DNA of 64,000 nt, taken from NCBI GenBank assembly GCA_037833965.1, contig AP031355.1, forward strand, positions 9,635,501 through 9,699,500. The letters run 5' to 3'. The notes beneath the pieces are model-generated. The model searched no databases. It saw only the letters and a program-made list of their open reading frames with translations, and was not told the origin of the DNA. Shown here piece after piece: positions 21,301-31,203 of this stretch. Source of the DNA: Marchantia polymorpha subsp. ruderalis (Eukaryota; Streptophyta; Marchantiopsida; Marchantiales; Marchantiaceae). Position numbers and translations under genes: made by a program. Position 1 is the stretch's first letter; each line of letters starts with the position of its first letter.

Positions 21301-21472
21301 CCCTCAATTCCAAATCACGCGCACTCACTTCTCCCTCAATCAACAAGAAATCTCCTGTGCGACGACGTCGAGAATGTTCCGCAGCCAGCAGATGGATGCG
21401 CGCAGCGCGCACAAGAGATTGGAATCGCGAATTCAAGAATGGGACGTTCTCCGCCGCCCGGTCGAAGGTCAT
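18332..21472 (-). CDS. U3-encoded LTR ORF protein, intact (1,046 aa)
   Basis: This is the longest intact copy of the unknown LTR protein. It has the same architecture as 11145-14219: basic N-terminus, Trp/Phe-rich block, disordered Pro/Ser/Arg region, acidic patch, coiled coil and basic tail. It is 22 residues longer, mostly from extra PVHR-type units encoded by CCTGTGCACAGG repeats, and the length changes between copies are multiples of three. The many amino-acid differences from A are spread mainly through the disordered region, while the N-terminal block and coiled coil are nearly unchanged by eye. That pattern would fit selection on protein, but a codon-based test has not been done. Confidence 0.82.
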   Translation of the reverse strand: MTFDRAAENVPFLNSRFQSLVRAARIHLLAAEHSRRRRTGDFLLIEGEVSARDLELRAIRVCRERKKPGRCGSRMSGRANPRNAMRRPSRLRMVPLRLPQNGLRAFEERLIARKLDFLLWGWNYICANMVREWLEPQGPPSRGLRPHVDRWTVQDWAQALGRCAGMPGHLLFDSESIKVTKQEEAQFVELFKTGRSTKNGYRTRDYKDRFRRTLSAALMQLLQPHRACYITLWQVSFVECVIEGTPIHWASILHRVMRQHAFEEKGGTLNHLSPFLINFYRQRNCLTAAELEHFPPLSIDHPGKYVRENKVDTDAEESPTSTPSRRRDEGRHTPAARVPRKRRWREESEEEQHQEPSAPIRPRPLCEPYSRPKQKARRLVLPADSADTATIATEKGSASPERHEEARTTAGATGHAATSTGERPPTGQGPPELPRAMRTDVPFAHRRTSADGRASADRRTQVDVDLRLRVGRSSPPVHRRSPVHRSPVHRTPPHVPPVHRQESPPFQRRKGKEPAEEPPTRHRPSGPDPPAHHAPQFAPSAPGPSSRGDTSRERAEAAPSAGSPPIDAPSAVGPIGQGTSGVRPPAMSPSAIDVRGATPAADKAPANAPAHGPGTAPTDRSREQQQTEERSDCPRDEISMRDAQSNPAQSPSARSPSAADDGSREDAVDNQQASDGDAARVHSPSALDILATSSEAAAVPSQAAHVDDVQPHSGQSPTQSMATEILHSDDDDGGSTEEMSGAEDTEEEEEEIVGAPAAALSEQVIPLLRYLDRKVDKYADPLQPGSYIELVRRRTRTKVHTSKLLARVDQELKELKDKHACLWGQYKLNQKFYKHSEKMKDEKLGELTKEQVKVKEALISEQAQNRILSEELVRQTRLLEQCQLARQADEELIRRLQSECGELRAQRAEAESQLVIIEEDRRKEADRTKVETARRVAHCLKGYAHWEVKAQEKLTLREFELRAAGLLSGDSRSRRKVAKKLDAFLSKAQDTMSALEGEVSAALQRLGLRSRAEDWQGRELVRGSRPRRRRSTGSAECSVVWFRAGV

Positions 21473-22716
21473 GGTCGGCCCTTGCTCGTGAAGAACGTCT
21501 CACTTGATGGCCGCGCCGGCTGTACGCTGGAACGGTCTTCGCTCTCACGCGCGGCTTCACGCTCCGCCGTCGTCGATTAAACTCTCACGCTCGAATTGGC
21601 GGATTTGAACTCCGCGAGCGTATTACCCTGCGGACATGGGGGCGTAGCGCCGAAGGCGAGTTTTCCGCCTTGCGCGGTACACTTGTTCGTACCGCCCCTC
21701 GGCCAATCCCCCTCTGCCTTGACGCGTGTGTCCGCATGTCGGACAAAAGTTCAACTCCTGCCTGTGCGCAGGCAGGAGCCTCGGCGGATTCTCCGCCGGC
21801 ACGGAACTTCATCCTCCTGTGCACAGGCGTTCGCCTGTGCGCAGGCGAATTCCGTGCGCTACGTCGCGCTGGCGCGGAAGGCGTTGACCGTGGTCAGCCG
21901 TCTCCGTCCAGTCTGTCCGTTCCTTGTCTCTTCGTCGGCGCTTCCGCCGCCGCAACTCCGTCCGTCCAAGAGCGCATCCACCCTTCCCGTCCGCATGGTC
22001 CGTACCGATTTGATTACTCTGGCGGCTCTTCCGACGTACGCGGCGTCGCGCTGGCGCGGAAGGCGCCGTACACTTTCTACCTCACAAGGCGCATTTCTAG
22101 GGCCCAAGGCGGATTTTCCGCCGACGCCGAAGCGCTTGTGCACAGGCGAGCGCCTGTGCGTAGGCGGACTTCGCGCCTCCCCTAACCCTACTTCGCCTGT
22201 GCACAGGCGAACGCCTTCGTCCGCGCATAGGACAAAACTTGATTCCCCCTTCCGCGTAGGCGGAATTCGCGCCGGTGGCGAACTCTTTCCGCCGTAGGCG
22301 ACCGCCTCCGTTTCTTCCAATAGCGATAACTCCCTAAGTCCTCATCCGTTCCAAGCGTTCTTGGGCTCGTTGGAATCAGTGCGTCGAGCTCTTTCCAACG
22401 GGATCCTAACTTGGTCAAGGCGCCCGAGGGTTGACCTAATTATGGAGGGTTTCCCTACAGCCGCGGACGCAACCTCCGAAGGCGGGTTTTGCGCCTTGCG
22501 CCGTAGAGATCCTAACTGCAGAGCTCGCAGGGAGGGTGGTGCCTGTCCTTACTGCTGCACCCCAAATCCCAGATTCTACAAGATCCCTCGGGAATCCCCG
22601 CGATCTTCCGGATTCACTCTGTTTTGATGTACCGAAGGCTATTTACAATGCTGCCAGGGTACAGTTTTCCAAAAATGTTTTAATTTTCTCAAAATTGACA
22701 AAAGTGGGGTACCACA

Positions 22717-25700
22717 TATGCGCGGACGAAGGAAGTTCGCCTGTGCACAGGCGAAATAGGGTTTTGACGTAGGCGCGAAGTTCGCCTACGCACAGGCGTT
22801 CGCCTGTGCACAGGCACTTCGGCGTCGGCGGAAAATCCGCCTTGGGCCCTAGAAATGCGCCTTGTGAGGTAGAAAGTGTACGGCGCCTTCTACGCCAGCG
22901 CAGCGCCGCGGGCGAGCACGAGCCGCCAGAATAGTCAAATCCGTACAGACCGTACGGACGGGACGGATGGATGCGCCCTTGGACGGACGGAGTTGCGGCG
23001 GCGGAAACGCCGACGAAGAGAAAAGGGACGGACAGTCTGGACGGAGACGCCTGACCGCGGTCAACGCCTTCTGCGCCAGCGCGTCGCCGCGGACGGAATT
23101 CGCCTGCGCACAGGCGAGCGCCTGTGCACAGGAGGATGAAGTTCCGCGCCGGCGGAGAATCCGCCGAGGAGTCTGCCTGCGCATAGGCAGGAGTTGAACT
23201 TTTGTCCGACATGCGGACACACGCGTCGAGGCAGAAGGGGATTGGCTGCGGAGCGGTACGAACGAGTGTACCGCGCAAGGCGGAAAACTCGCCTTCGGCG
23301 CTGCGCACCCATGTCCGCGGGGTAGTACGCTCGCGGAGTTCAAATCCGCCAATTCGAGCGTGAGAGTTTAATCGGCGACGGCGGAGCGTGAAGCCGCGCG
23401 TGAGAGCGGAGACCGTTTCAGCGTAGAGCCGGCGCGGCCATCAATTGAGACGTCCTCCACGAGCAAGAGCCGACCATGACCTTCGACCGGGCGGCGGAGA
23501 GCGTCCCATTCTTGAATTCGCGATTCCATTCTCTTGTGCGAGCTGCGCGCGTCCATCTGCTGGCTGCTAAGCATTCTCGACATCGCCGCACAGAGGATTT
23601 CTTGGTGATTGAGGGAGAAGTGAGTGAGCGTGATTTGGAATTGAGGGCGATTAGAGTTTGCCAAGGAAGAAAGGAGCTCGAGCGGTGCGGAAGTAGAATG
23701 AGCGAGCGAGCGAACCCCAGAAACGCAATGACGAGACCGGGCCGATTGCGGATGCTGCCGCTTCGTCTACCACAGAACGGGCTGCGCGCTTTCGAGGAGC
23801 GCTTGATAGCAAGAAAGCTCGATTTCTTGCTATGGGGATGGAACTACATCTGTGCGGATATGGTGCGCGAGTGGCTAGAGCCACAGGGACCACCCTCGCG
23901 CGGATTGCGTCCGCATGCTGATCGGTGGACAGTCCAAGATTGGGCGCTGGCATTGGGAAGATGTGCCGGCATGCCAGGGCATCTCCTCTTCGACAGTGAG
24001 AGCATCAAGGTGACCAAGCAGGAAGAGGCGCAATTTGTGGAGCTGTTCAAGACCGGGAGGTCTACCAAGAATGGGTACAGGACCCGCGATTACAAGGATC
24101 GATTCCGCCGGACTTTGTCCGCGGCGCTGATGCAATTACTGCAGCCACACCGCGCCTGCTACGTCACATTGTGGCAGGTCTCTTTTGTGGAGTGCGTCAT
24201 CGAGGGAACTCCAATTCACTGGGCGAGCATCCTGCACAGGGTGATGCGACAGCACGCTTTTGAGGAGAAGGGGGGAACTCTAAACCATCTCTCTCCTTTC
24301 CTCATCAATTTTTATCGACAGCGGAATTGTTTGACAGCGGCGGAGCTTGAGCGTTTTCCGCCGTTGTCCGTCGACCATCCCGGGAAGTATGTGCGGGAGA
24401 ATGAGGTCGACACTGATGCACAGGAGTCACCGACTTCTACTCCGTCAAGGCGGAGGGACGAAGGGAGGAACACTCCTGCAGCACGAGCGCCGCGGAAGCG
24501 GCGATGGAGAGAGGAGTCCGAAGAGGAGCAGCATCAAGAACCCTCTGCTCCCATTCGACCGCGGCCGTTGTACGAGTCATACAGCCGGCCGAAGCAGAAG
24601 GCACGCAGACTGGTGTTACCAGCCAACAGTGCGGACACGGCGACGATTGCGACGGAGAAAGGAAGTGCGTCGCCAGAGAAGAATGAGGAAGCGCGGACGT
24701 CCGCAGGAGCAACGGACCACGCTGCAGCCTCGACGGGCGAGAGGCCGCCTACGGGCCAAGGGCCTCCGGAGTTACCACGTGCGTTGCGGACAGGTGTTCC
24801 GTTTGCGCACAAACGAGACTCCGCGGTCGGACGAGCCTCCGCGGACAGACGATCACAAGCGGACGTAGATCTATGCCTACGCGTGGGAAAAAGCAGTCCG
24901 CCTGTGCACAGGTCGCCTGTGCACAGGTCACCTCCACACGTGCCGCCTGTGCACAGGCAAGAATCACCCCCGTTCCAACGTAGGAAGGGGAAGGAGCCGG
25001 CGGAAGAGCCGCCTAAAAGACACCGGCCTTCGGGGCCAAACCCTCCGGCGCACAACGCGCCGCGATTTGCGCCTTCGGCGCCAGGGCCTTCGAGCCGAGG
25101 AGATACGAGCAGGGAGTGTGCGGAGGCCGCACCATCGGCGGGTAATCCGCCGGTAGATGCGCCTTCGGCGGTAGGGCCTAAGGGCCAAGGGACATCGGGC
25201 GAGCGGCCCCCGGCCATGTCGCCTTTGGCGATGGACGTCCGCGGCGCTACGCCTGCGGCGGACAAGGCGCCGGCATTTGCGCCTGCGCACAGGCCAAGCA
25301 CAGCCCCCGCGGGCCAATCAAGGGAGCAGCAACTGGCGGAGAAGCGGAGTGACTGTCCGCGGGATGAATTTTCGGTGCGCGATGCGCAATCAAACCCCGC
25401 GCAGCCACCCTCCGCTCGATCGCCTTCGGCGGCGGACGTCGGCGGCAGAGAGGATACGGTAGACGATCAACAAGCGGGCAGCGGGGATGCAGCACGGGCA
25501 CATTCGCCTACCGCCTTAGACATTTTGGCGAAGAGCAGCGAGGCTGCAGCCGTGCCTTTGCAGGCAGCACACGTCGACGACGTGCAGTCCCACTCGGGTC
25601 AGTCGCCGACGCAATCAATGGCGACTGAAATTCTCCACTCGGATGATGACGACAGAGGCTCCACCGAAGAAATGTTAGGAGCAGGGGACACCGAGGAGGA

Positions 25701-27600
25701 GGAGGAGGAAATTGTTGGAGCGCCGGCGGCGGCGCTCTCTGAGCAGGTGATTCCGTTGCTGAGGTACTTGGATCGCAAAGTCGATAAATACGCCGACCCA
25801 CTTCAGCCGGGATCTTACATCGAGTTAGTGCGCAGGCGGACTCGCACTAAAGTCCACACCAGCAAGCTACTAGCTAGAGTGGACCAGGAGTTGAGGGAAT
25901 TGAAGGAGAAGCATGAATGCTTGTGGGGTCAGTATAAACTCAATCAGAAATTCTACAAGTACTCCGAGAAGGTGAGGGATGGGAAACTAGAAGAGCTCAC
26001 CAAGGAGCAGGTGAAGGTCACAGAAGCACTAATTTCTAAGCAGGCCCAGATTCGGATTTTGTCTGAGGAGCTCGTGCGACAGACGCGGTTGTTAGAACAG
26101 TGTCAGCTCGCACGACAGGCGGATGAGGAGGTAATCCGCAGGCTACAGTTAGAGTGTGACGAATTGAGAGCGCAACGTGCTGAGGCCGAATCGCAATTAG
26201 TGGTAATTGAAGAGGATCGCAGGAAGGAGGCAGATCGCACAAAGGTGGAGACGGCGAGGCGTGTCGCCCACTGTCTCAAGGGCTACGCCCACTGGGAAGT
26301 GGCGGCGCAGGAGAAACTCACACTGCGTGAGTTTGAACTTCGCGCAGCCGGGTTGTTGTCGGGCGACAACAGGAGTCGGCGGAAGGTAGCAAAGAAGCTC
26401 GATGCTTTTCTGTCGAAGGCGCGGGATACCATGTCCGCCCTCGAAGTGGAGGTGTCCGCGGAGTTGCAGCGATTGGGACTGCGCAGTCGAGCAGAAGACT
26501 GGCAGGGTAGGGAGTTAGTGCGCGGCAGTCCGTCGCGCAGGAGACGTAGCACAGGTTCCGCGGAGTGTAGTGTAGCGTGGTTCCATGCAGGCGTGTAGCG
26601 TAGTGCAGTGTAGTGCTAGTTAGGACTTAGAAGGTATAAAATAGTTCCAGGCGTTTTGCCTGGGGTTCTTTCCCAAACTCAGAAGTGCAGATCAGGAGTC
26701 CATTTTCTCTGCGTGTTTGTGTCCTTAAGTTCTGTCACCACGCATGAGGAGTTACAACTTAGCGTTCCGCATTTTGTAGCTGAAGGCCTTCGGCCGAATG
26801 TTCAGAGCTAGTACATTGGTTAGAGACTTGAGCAGTTCGGATTGCTTGCAGGTGATTGCCGATGCTCAGAGCCAGTGACTAGTTAGATACTTGAACAGTT
26901 TCGCCCCTAAACCTTCGAGTGTTTCTTTCTGATTGTACTCCTTTGGGATTTTTCCCCTGAATGCCAAAGTGAAGTTTTGTTACTTCGTGTAAGCCTTGGT
27001 TGCAAATTCAGGTTACGCTGCAGCAGGTGCCTTGCGGGTAACCCCTGTAGTATTTCTGGGAATGACAAGTGCCTGAGAATTCTCTTCAATAGACTGTTGT
27101 TGTGTTACTGGAATGTTTCTCAGTGAGTCCTTCAGTGCGGATCTGTGTTCTCTGCGCGTTTTGTGAGTTGAGAGTGTTGTTCACCGCGTATGAGTGACTT
27201 CGATCCGAAGTAGGCAGTCCAAACCGGGTTTCCTACGCTAGCAGCAAGCTAGCGGAAGTGTTGTAAAAGCCGGAGTTGGGAGTCACTACCCGCAGCTTCG
27301 CTGAGTGTACTCTCGAGAGACTTTTCCCCCCTGAAATCTTGAGTAGAGGTCCTAACGGATCTCTGGGTTGTGTTTCTGTAGTTTCAGGTGTGTGTGTGTG
27401 TGTTACGCTGCACTGTGCGACCTCCGAGTGCGCTCCGAGTGGACACTTGCAGTATTTCTGGGAGTGACAGTCGCCTGAGAATTCAAACTCCTCAATAGTG
27501 TGTTAAACGTGACACTTTGTACCCTGTGTGTTCCTCTGTCCCTGTGGGTTCGACCTTTCTACCACTATATTGCAGTTTTAGCCTTTAGTGGGTTATTACA
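22717..27600 (+). repeat. LTR C (type 1), 5' part displaced by element B
   Basis: It starts in mid-LTR right after the end of B (equivalent to about position 10384 of the A 3' LTR) and ends GGGTTATTACA at 27600. The sequence after 27600 is not the PBS leader but AT-rich DNA, so C is a 3' LTR or a solo LTR. It is more diverged from A, B and D than they are from each other, which agrees with it being the oldest layer of this nest. It has TATAAAATA at 26635-26643. Confidence 0.88.
23476..26598 (+). CDS. U3-encoded LTR ORF protein, intact (1,040 aa), diverged copy
   Basis: It is open from ATG to stop despite being the oldest layer of the left nest. Substitutions relative to A and B are concentrated in the N-terminal 75 residues and the disordered middle. 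The Trp/Phe-rich block (from about residue 90) and the coiled coil are well kept. Persistence of a 1,040-codon frame in a diverged copy argues against chance, though GC-rich sequence makes long frames easier. The product and its role are unknown. Confidence 0.8.
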   Translation: MTFDRAAESVPFLNSRFHSLVRAARVHLLAAKHSRHRRTEDFLVIEGEVSERDLELRAIRVCQGRKELERCGSRMSERANPRNAMTRPGRLRMLPLRLPQNGLRAFEERLIARKLDFLLWGWNYICADMVREWLEPQGPPSRGLRPHADRWTVQDWALALGRCAGMPGHLLFDSESIKVTKQEEAQFVELFKTGRSTKNGYRTRDYKDRFRRTLSAALMQLLQPHRACYVTLWQVSFVECVIEGTPIHWASILHRVMRQHAFEEKGGTLNHLSPFLINFYRQRNCLTAAELERFPPLSVDHPGKYVRENEVDTDAQESPTSTPSRRRDEGRNTPAARAPRKRRWREESEEEQHQEPSAPIRPRPLYESYSRPKQKARRLVLPANSADTATIATEKGSASPEKNEEARTSAGATDHAAASTGERPPTGQGPPELPRALRTGVPFAHKRDSAVGRASADRRSQADVDLCLRVGKSSPPVHRSPVHRSPPHVPPVHRQESPPFQRRKGKEPAEEPPKRHRPSGPNPPAHNAPRFAPSAPGPSSRGDTSRECAEAAPSAGNPPVDAPSAVGPKGQGTSGERPPAMSPLAMDVRGATPAADKAPAFAPAHRPSTAPAGQSREQQLAEKRSDCPRDEFSVRDAQSNPAQPPSARSPSAADVGGREDTVDDQQAGSGDAARAHSPTALDILAKSSEAAAVPLQAAHVDDVQSHSGQSPTQSMATEILHSDDDDRGSTEEMLGAGDTEEEEEEIVGAPAAALSEQVIPLLRYLDRKVDKYADPLQPGSYIELVRRRTRTKVHTSKLLARVDQELRELKEKHECLWGQYKLNQKFYKYSEKVRDGKLEELTKEQVKVTEALISKQAQIRILSEELVRQTRLLEQCQLARQADEEVIRRLQLECDELRAQRAEAESQLVVIEEDRRKEADRTKVETARRVAHCLKGYAHWEVAAQEKLTLREFELRAAGLLSGDNRSRRKVAKKLDAFLSKARDTMSALEVEVSAELQRLGLRSRAEDWQGRELVRGSPSRRRRSTGSAECSVAWFHAGV

Positions 27601-28400
27601 ATTTTCAAGGAAGAAAGCGTCATTTACATGAATGAATAATCATGGGATTAAATTAAAGAGTTAAATGAGTATCCATATCTACTTATATGTAGGGCTTGTA
27701 AAGATTTTTTTGACTCAAGGATGGAGTATTTTAAGCATAGTAATGTCAGTTTCAATATTTTCTCAATTTTGAACTCAGTGTATTTTTGGACATATTTAGA
27801 GAATCATCAGAATTTTTTGTTTTTTTTGCCACACAGAAATGAATATTTATAGTCACATCTAGGTGATATTAAGATGTATGTTTCATCGGTACAATTGATG
27901 CAGCAATATGTATAGATTGATGACTATTTTCACTTCAGGAATAGATCTTGAGATCAATTCATCATTCTTTTGATAATTGTTTGCAAATCATGTCGAGAAC
28001 ATACACGTTGATAAAAGAATACAAGATTTATATATTGGCATTTTAATATCTGTCTAGACATAACATATAAAGTCAATGGTATGTATCTTTTAGAATATTA
28101 TTCGTTCTAGGATGGTTTACATCCAGGAGTGATGACGAGGATACATGAAGTGGCTCATAGATTTGAATAGCGATATTATTGGATCCTAATAATAAAAATC
28201 CAATGCGTTTTCTTTACGTCTATAAGGATTAAAATAATCTTTGAGATACAATTTATGATGATTATATAACAGAGCGAAAATACCCTTACACATCTTGTGG
28301 AGAGCATTTTGAAGATGGGTATGGAATATTGCTTGGAATATCGTATGTCACAATGGACCATATCCTCCAGAAGGATATGGTCCACTGTGACATGTCACCC
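27601..28400. other. AT-rich unique sequence, no gene seen
   Basis: A sharp drop in GC marks the edge of the retrotransposon nest. I see no coding region with codon structure or known motif. The only notable structure is the hairpin at 28345-28393, at the insertion site of the next LTR. Confidence 0.6.
28345..28393. repeat. Perfect-loop inverted repeat (22-bp arms, 5-nt loop)
   Basis: Arms 28345-28366 and 28372-28393 pair with one mismatch around the loop CCAGA. The stem core is GGACCATATCCT. It lies 2 bp from the target duplication of the following solo LTR. It could be a MITE remnant, a small-RNA hairpin or chance. Confidence 0.6.
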
Positions 28401-28609
28401 TGTGCTAACCCACTTTTTGTTTTTTTTCGGAACTAAAACATTTTTGAATAGTAAGTACCTCGGCAGCAGCTGTAAATAGTAATTGGTACGCGAAACCAGA
28501 GTAAAAAGAGGATCGAGGACAGTCAAGGGGTCTTGGGCTTAGGCCACAGTGGGACGCTTGGGACGGAACGAGCGGTTCATGCTGCAGGATCCGCTTCGAG
28601 CACATTAGG

Positions 28610-29815
28610 CGGTAGATCACTCATAACTTTCTCAATTCGTAACGCTTTGAGTTGCTTTGGGTCTTGTTGGAAAGAGCTCGACGCGTTGGTTCTAACGAGC
28701 TCAAAAACTTGTGAAACGGATGAGAGGTCACTGAGTTATGAGTGTCGGAAGTTACTGATGGGGGGCCTTCGGCGGTAGAGCGACTTTGGCGGTACGCCTT
28801 CGGCGGAAGAACCGCCGGAAGATGCGCCTTTGGCGGTAGACGCCTTCGGGTCAACGCCTTCGGCGATGCGGGAGAGTGCATTCGGCGGAAGAGTGAATCC
28901 CTCATAACTTTCTCAATTCGCAACGCCTCGACTTGGTTAGGGTCTTGTTGGAAAGAGCTCGACGCGTTTATTCCAACGAGCCCAAGAACGCCAACAATGG
29001 ATGAGGACTTAGGGAGTAATGACTATCGGAAGATACATAGACGTTCGCCTTCGGCGGAATGAGTTCGACTCCGGCGGGAATTCCGCCTACGCGGAAGGGA
29101 GATCAACTTTTGTCTGGTGCGCGGACGGACGCCTTCGGCGGTTGCAGGCCTTCGGCGGAAGAGTAAAATCGTCATTACTTTCTCAATTCTTAACGGTTTG
29201 ACTTAGTTAGTGTCTTGTTGGAAAGAGCTTGCGACGCGCGTTCCAACAAGACCAAGAACTCTTGAAAGGGATAAGGCAGCACCGAGTTAGGAGCGGCGGA
29301 AGTTTCTGATATGGGAGTCTTTCGGCGGCCTACGCGTAGGCGGCTTGCGCGTAGGTGGCCTGTGCACAGGCAAACGCCTTCGGCGGAAGGGAAAAACCGT
29401 GATAACGTTTTCAATTCTTAACGGTTTGCGTTAGTTAGGGTCTCGTTGGAAAGAGCTCGACACGCTCGTTCCAACGAGCCTAAGAAAGCTTGAAACGGAT
29501 GAGGACTTAGGGAGTTATGACTATCGGAAGATACGTAGACGTTCGCCTTCGGCGGAAGGAGTTCGCCTCCGGCGGGAATTCCGCCTACGCGGAAGGGAGA
29601 TCAACTTTTGTCCGATGCGCGGACGGACGCCTTCGGCGGTTGCAGGCCTTCGGCGAAGTAGTAAAACCGGCATATCTTTTTCAATTCTTAGCGGTTTGAC
29701 TTGATTTGGGTCTCGTTGGAAAGAACTCGACGAGTTGGTTCGAACGAGACCAAGATCTCTTGAAACGGATCAGTCATCAATGAGTTATGAGCGTCGAAAG
29801 CGGCTGTCATGGTTA
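28610..29815 (+). repeat. Tandem array of diverged ~230-285 bp units in type-2 U3
   Basis: Units start near 28618, 28903, 29176, 29405 and 29678. Each starts with a CATAACTTTCTCAATTC-like stretch, then a GTCTCGTTGGAAAGAGCTCGACGCG-like core whose flanks form an imperfect inverted repeat (CTCGTTGGAA / TTCTAACGAG), then a GC-rich GCCTTCGGCGG-type spacer. Similar units are in LTRs F and G and one unit is in the type-1 LTR. Confidence 0.75.
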
Positions 29816-30230
29816 GGCGTGAGGCCTTCGGCGTTAACAGTTAGAGGGGCCTTCGGCTCAAGGCGGCCCGCGAGTAGGCGGCTTGCGTGTAGGTCGCGTG
29901 GGACCCACAGTCCTCGGATTTTGGAGAAGGAATTTTGGCCTAGGTTCAGAGATCTTGCGGGGCCCATATCTTTGCGGTCGGATGGATTTGAAATTTTGTG
30001 GGGCCGTTGCTCTCGGCCGGCCACGCATGCCTGCAAATTTTCAGCCTCACATCTTGGATGGAAAGGCGTTGGCGGCTCTGTACAGTAGGCTTAGGATTCA
30101 GATTTAGGGTTAGGGTTAGATTTAGGTTGTAAGTTAGAGGGGAAGGCAGCCGCCGACTCCTCAGGTGTGGGATCTGTTGCGGCTCGCACCATGGCGTAGT
30201 GCAGTGTAATGCTAGTTAGGACTTAGAAGG

Positions 30231-30237
30231 TATAAAG
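30231..30237 (+). promoter_or_regulatory. TATA box of the type-2 solo LTR
   Basis: TATAAAG followed by the hairpin CAAGGC-GTCTT-GCCTTG, at the same place relative to the LTR end as in type-1 copies. Confidence 0.5.
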
Positions 30238-31203
30238 TAGTTCAAGGCGTCTTGCCTTGGGATTTTTCCAGTTTGGGAAGTGCAGATCAGGAACTCATTT
30301 TCTCTGCGTGTTTATGTCCTTAGTTCTGTCACCATGCAAGAGGAGCTACAACTTGGCGTTCCGCATTTTGTAGCTGAAGGCCTCCGGCCGAATGTTCAGA
30401 GCTAGTACATTGGTTAGAGACTTGAGTAGTTCGGATCTACACCTGCGGGTGATTGCCGATGCTAAGAGCCAGTGACTAGTTAGATACTTGAATAGTTTCG
30501 CCCCTACACCTTCGAGTGATTGTTCCTGATTGTACTCCTTCAGGATTTTTCCCCTGAATGCCAAAGTGAAGTTTTGCTACTTCGTGTAAACCTTGGTTGT
30601 AAATTCAGGTTACGCTGCAGCAGGTGCCTTCAGGGTAACCCCTGTAGTATTTCTGGGAATGACAAGTGCTTGAGAATTCAAACTCCTCAATAGACTGTTG
30701 TTGTGTTATTGGAATGTTTCTCAGTGAGTCCTTTAGTGCGGACCTGTGTTCTCTGCGCGTTTTGTGAGTGGAGAGTGTTGTTCACCGCGTATGAGTGACT
30801 TCGATCCGAAGTAGGCAGTCCAAACCGGGTTTCCTACGCTAGCAGCAAGCTAGTGGAAGCGTTGTAAAAGCCGGAGTTGGAAGTCACTACCCGCAGCTTC
30901 GCTGAGTGTACTCTGGAGAGACTTTTCCCCTGAAATCTTGAGTAGAGGTCCTAACGGATCTCTGGGTTGTGTTTCTGTAGTTTCAGGTGTGTGTGTGTGT
31001 GTGTATTACGCTGCACTGTGCGACCTTCGAGTGCGCTCCGAGTGGACACTTGCAGTATTTTTGGGAGTGACAGTCGCCTGAGAATTCAAACTACTCAATA
31101 GTCTGTTAAATGTGACACTTTGTACCCTGTGTGTTCCTCTGTCCCTGTGGGTTCGACCTTTCTACCACTATATTGCAGTTTTAGCCTTTAGTGGGTTATT
31201 ACA

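Larger units (their letters stand above)
15226..22716 (-). mobile_element. Element B: gypsy element, minus strand, split by element A
   Basis: Read on the minus strand, B has its 5' LTR (22716 down to 17326), PBS (17303-17286), then gag, which is cut off at 15226 by the 3' LTR of A. Its pol and 3' LTR should lie left of element A, outside the window. Its LTR end at 22716 abuts LTR C in mid-sequence, so B was inserted into C; the predicted target duplication is TATGC (22717-22721). Confidence 0.9.
17326..22716 (-). repeat. 5' LTR of element B (type 1, 5,391 bp)
   Basis: On the minus strand it begins TGTGGTACCCC at 22716 and ends TTATTACA at 17326. It holds an intact U3 ORF (21472-18332), TATTTTATA (the TATA box read in reverse) at 18287-18295, and the (TG)n run. 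It is the longest intact type-1 LTR apart from D, because it keeps all copies of the PVHR-coding repeat. Confidence 0.93.
28401..31203 (+). repeat. Solo LTR, type 2 (2,803 bp) with CACCC target duplication
   Basis: It begins TGTGCTAACCCACTTTTTG and ends TTATTACA. CACCC at 28396-28400 and again at 31204-31208 are the 5-bp target duplications, so both ends are exact and the internal region was lost by LTR-LTR recombination. The last 1 kb (TATAAAG at 30231, R/U5, (TG)n) is homologous to the type-1 LTR. The U3 is different: about five diverged tandem units and no long ORF. Confidence 0.93.

Noticed and set aside
30103..30130. TTTAGGGTTAGGG-like sequence as an interstitial telomere
   Set aside because: Only two or three units, at a fixed place in all type-2 LTRs (also 45178 and near 46860 and 47480); it is part of the LTR.
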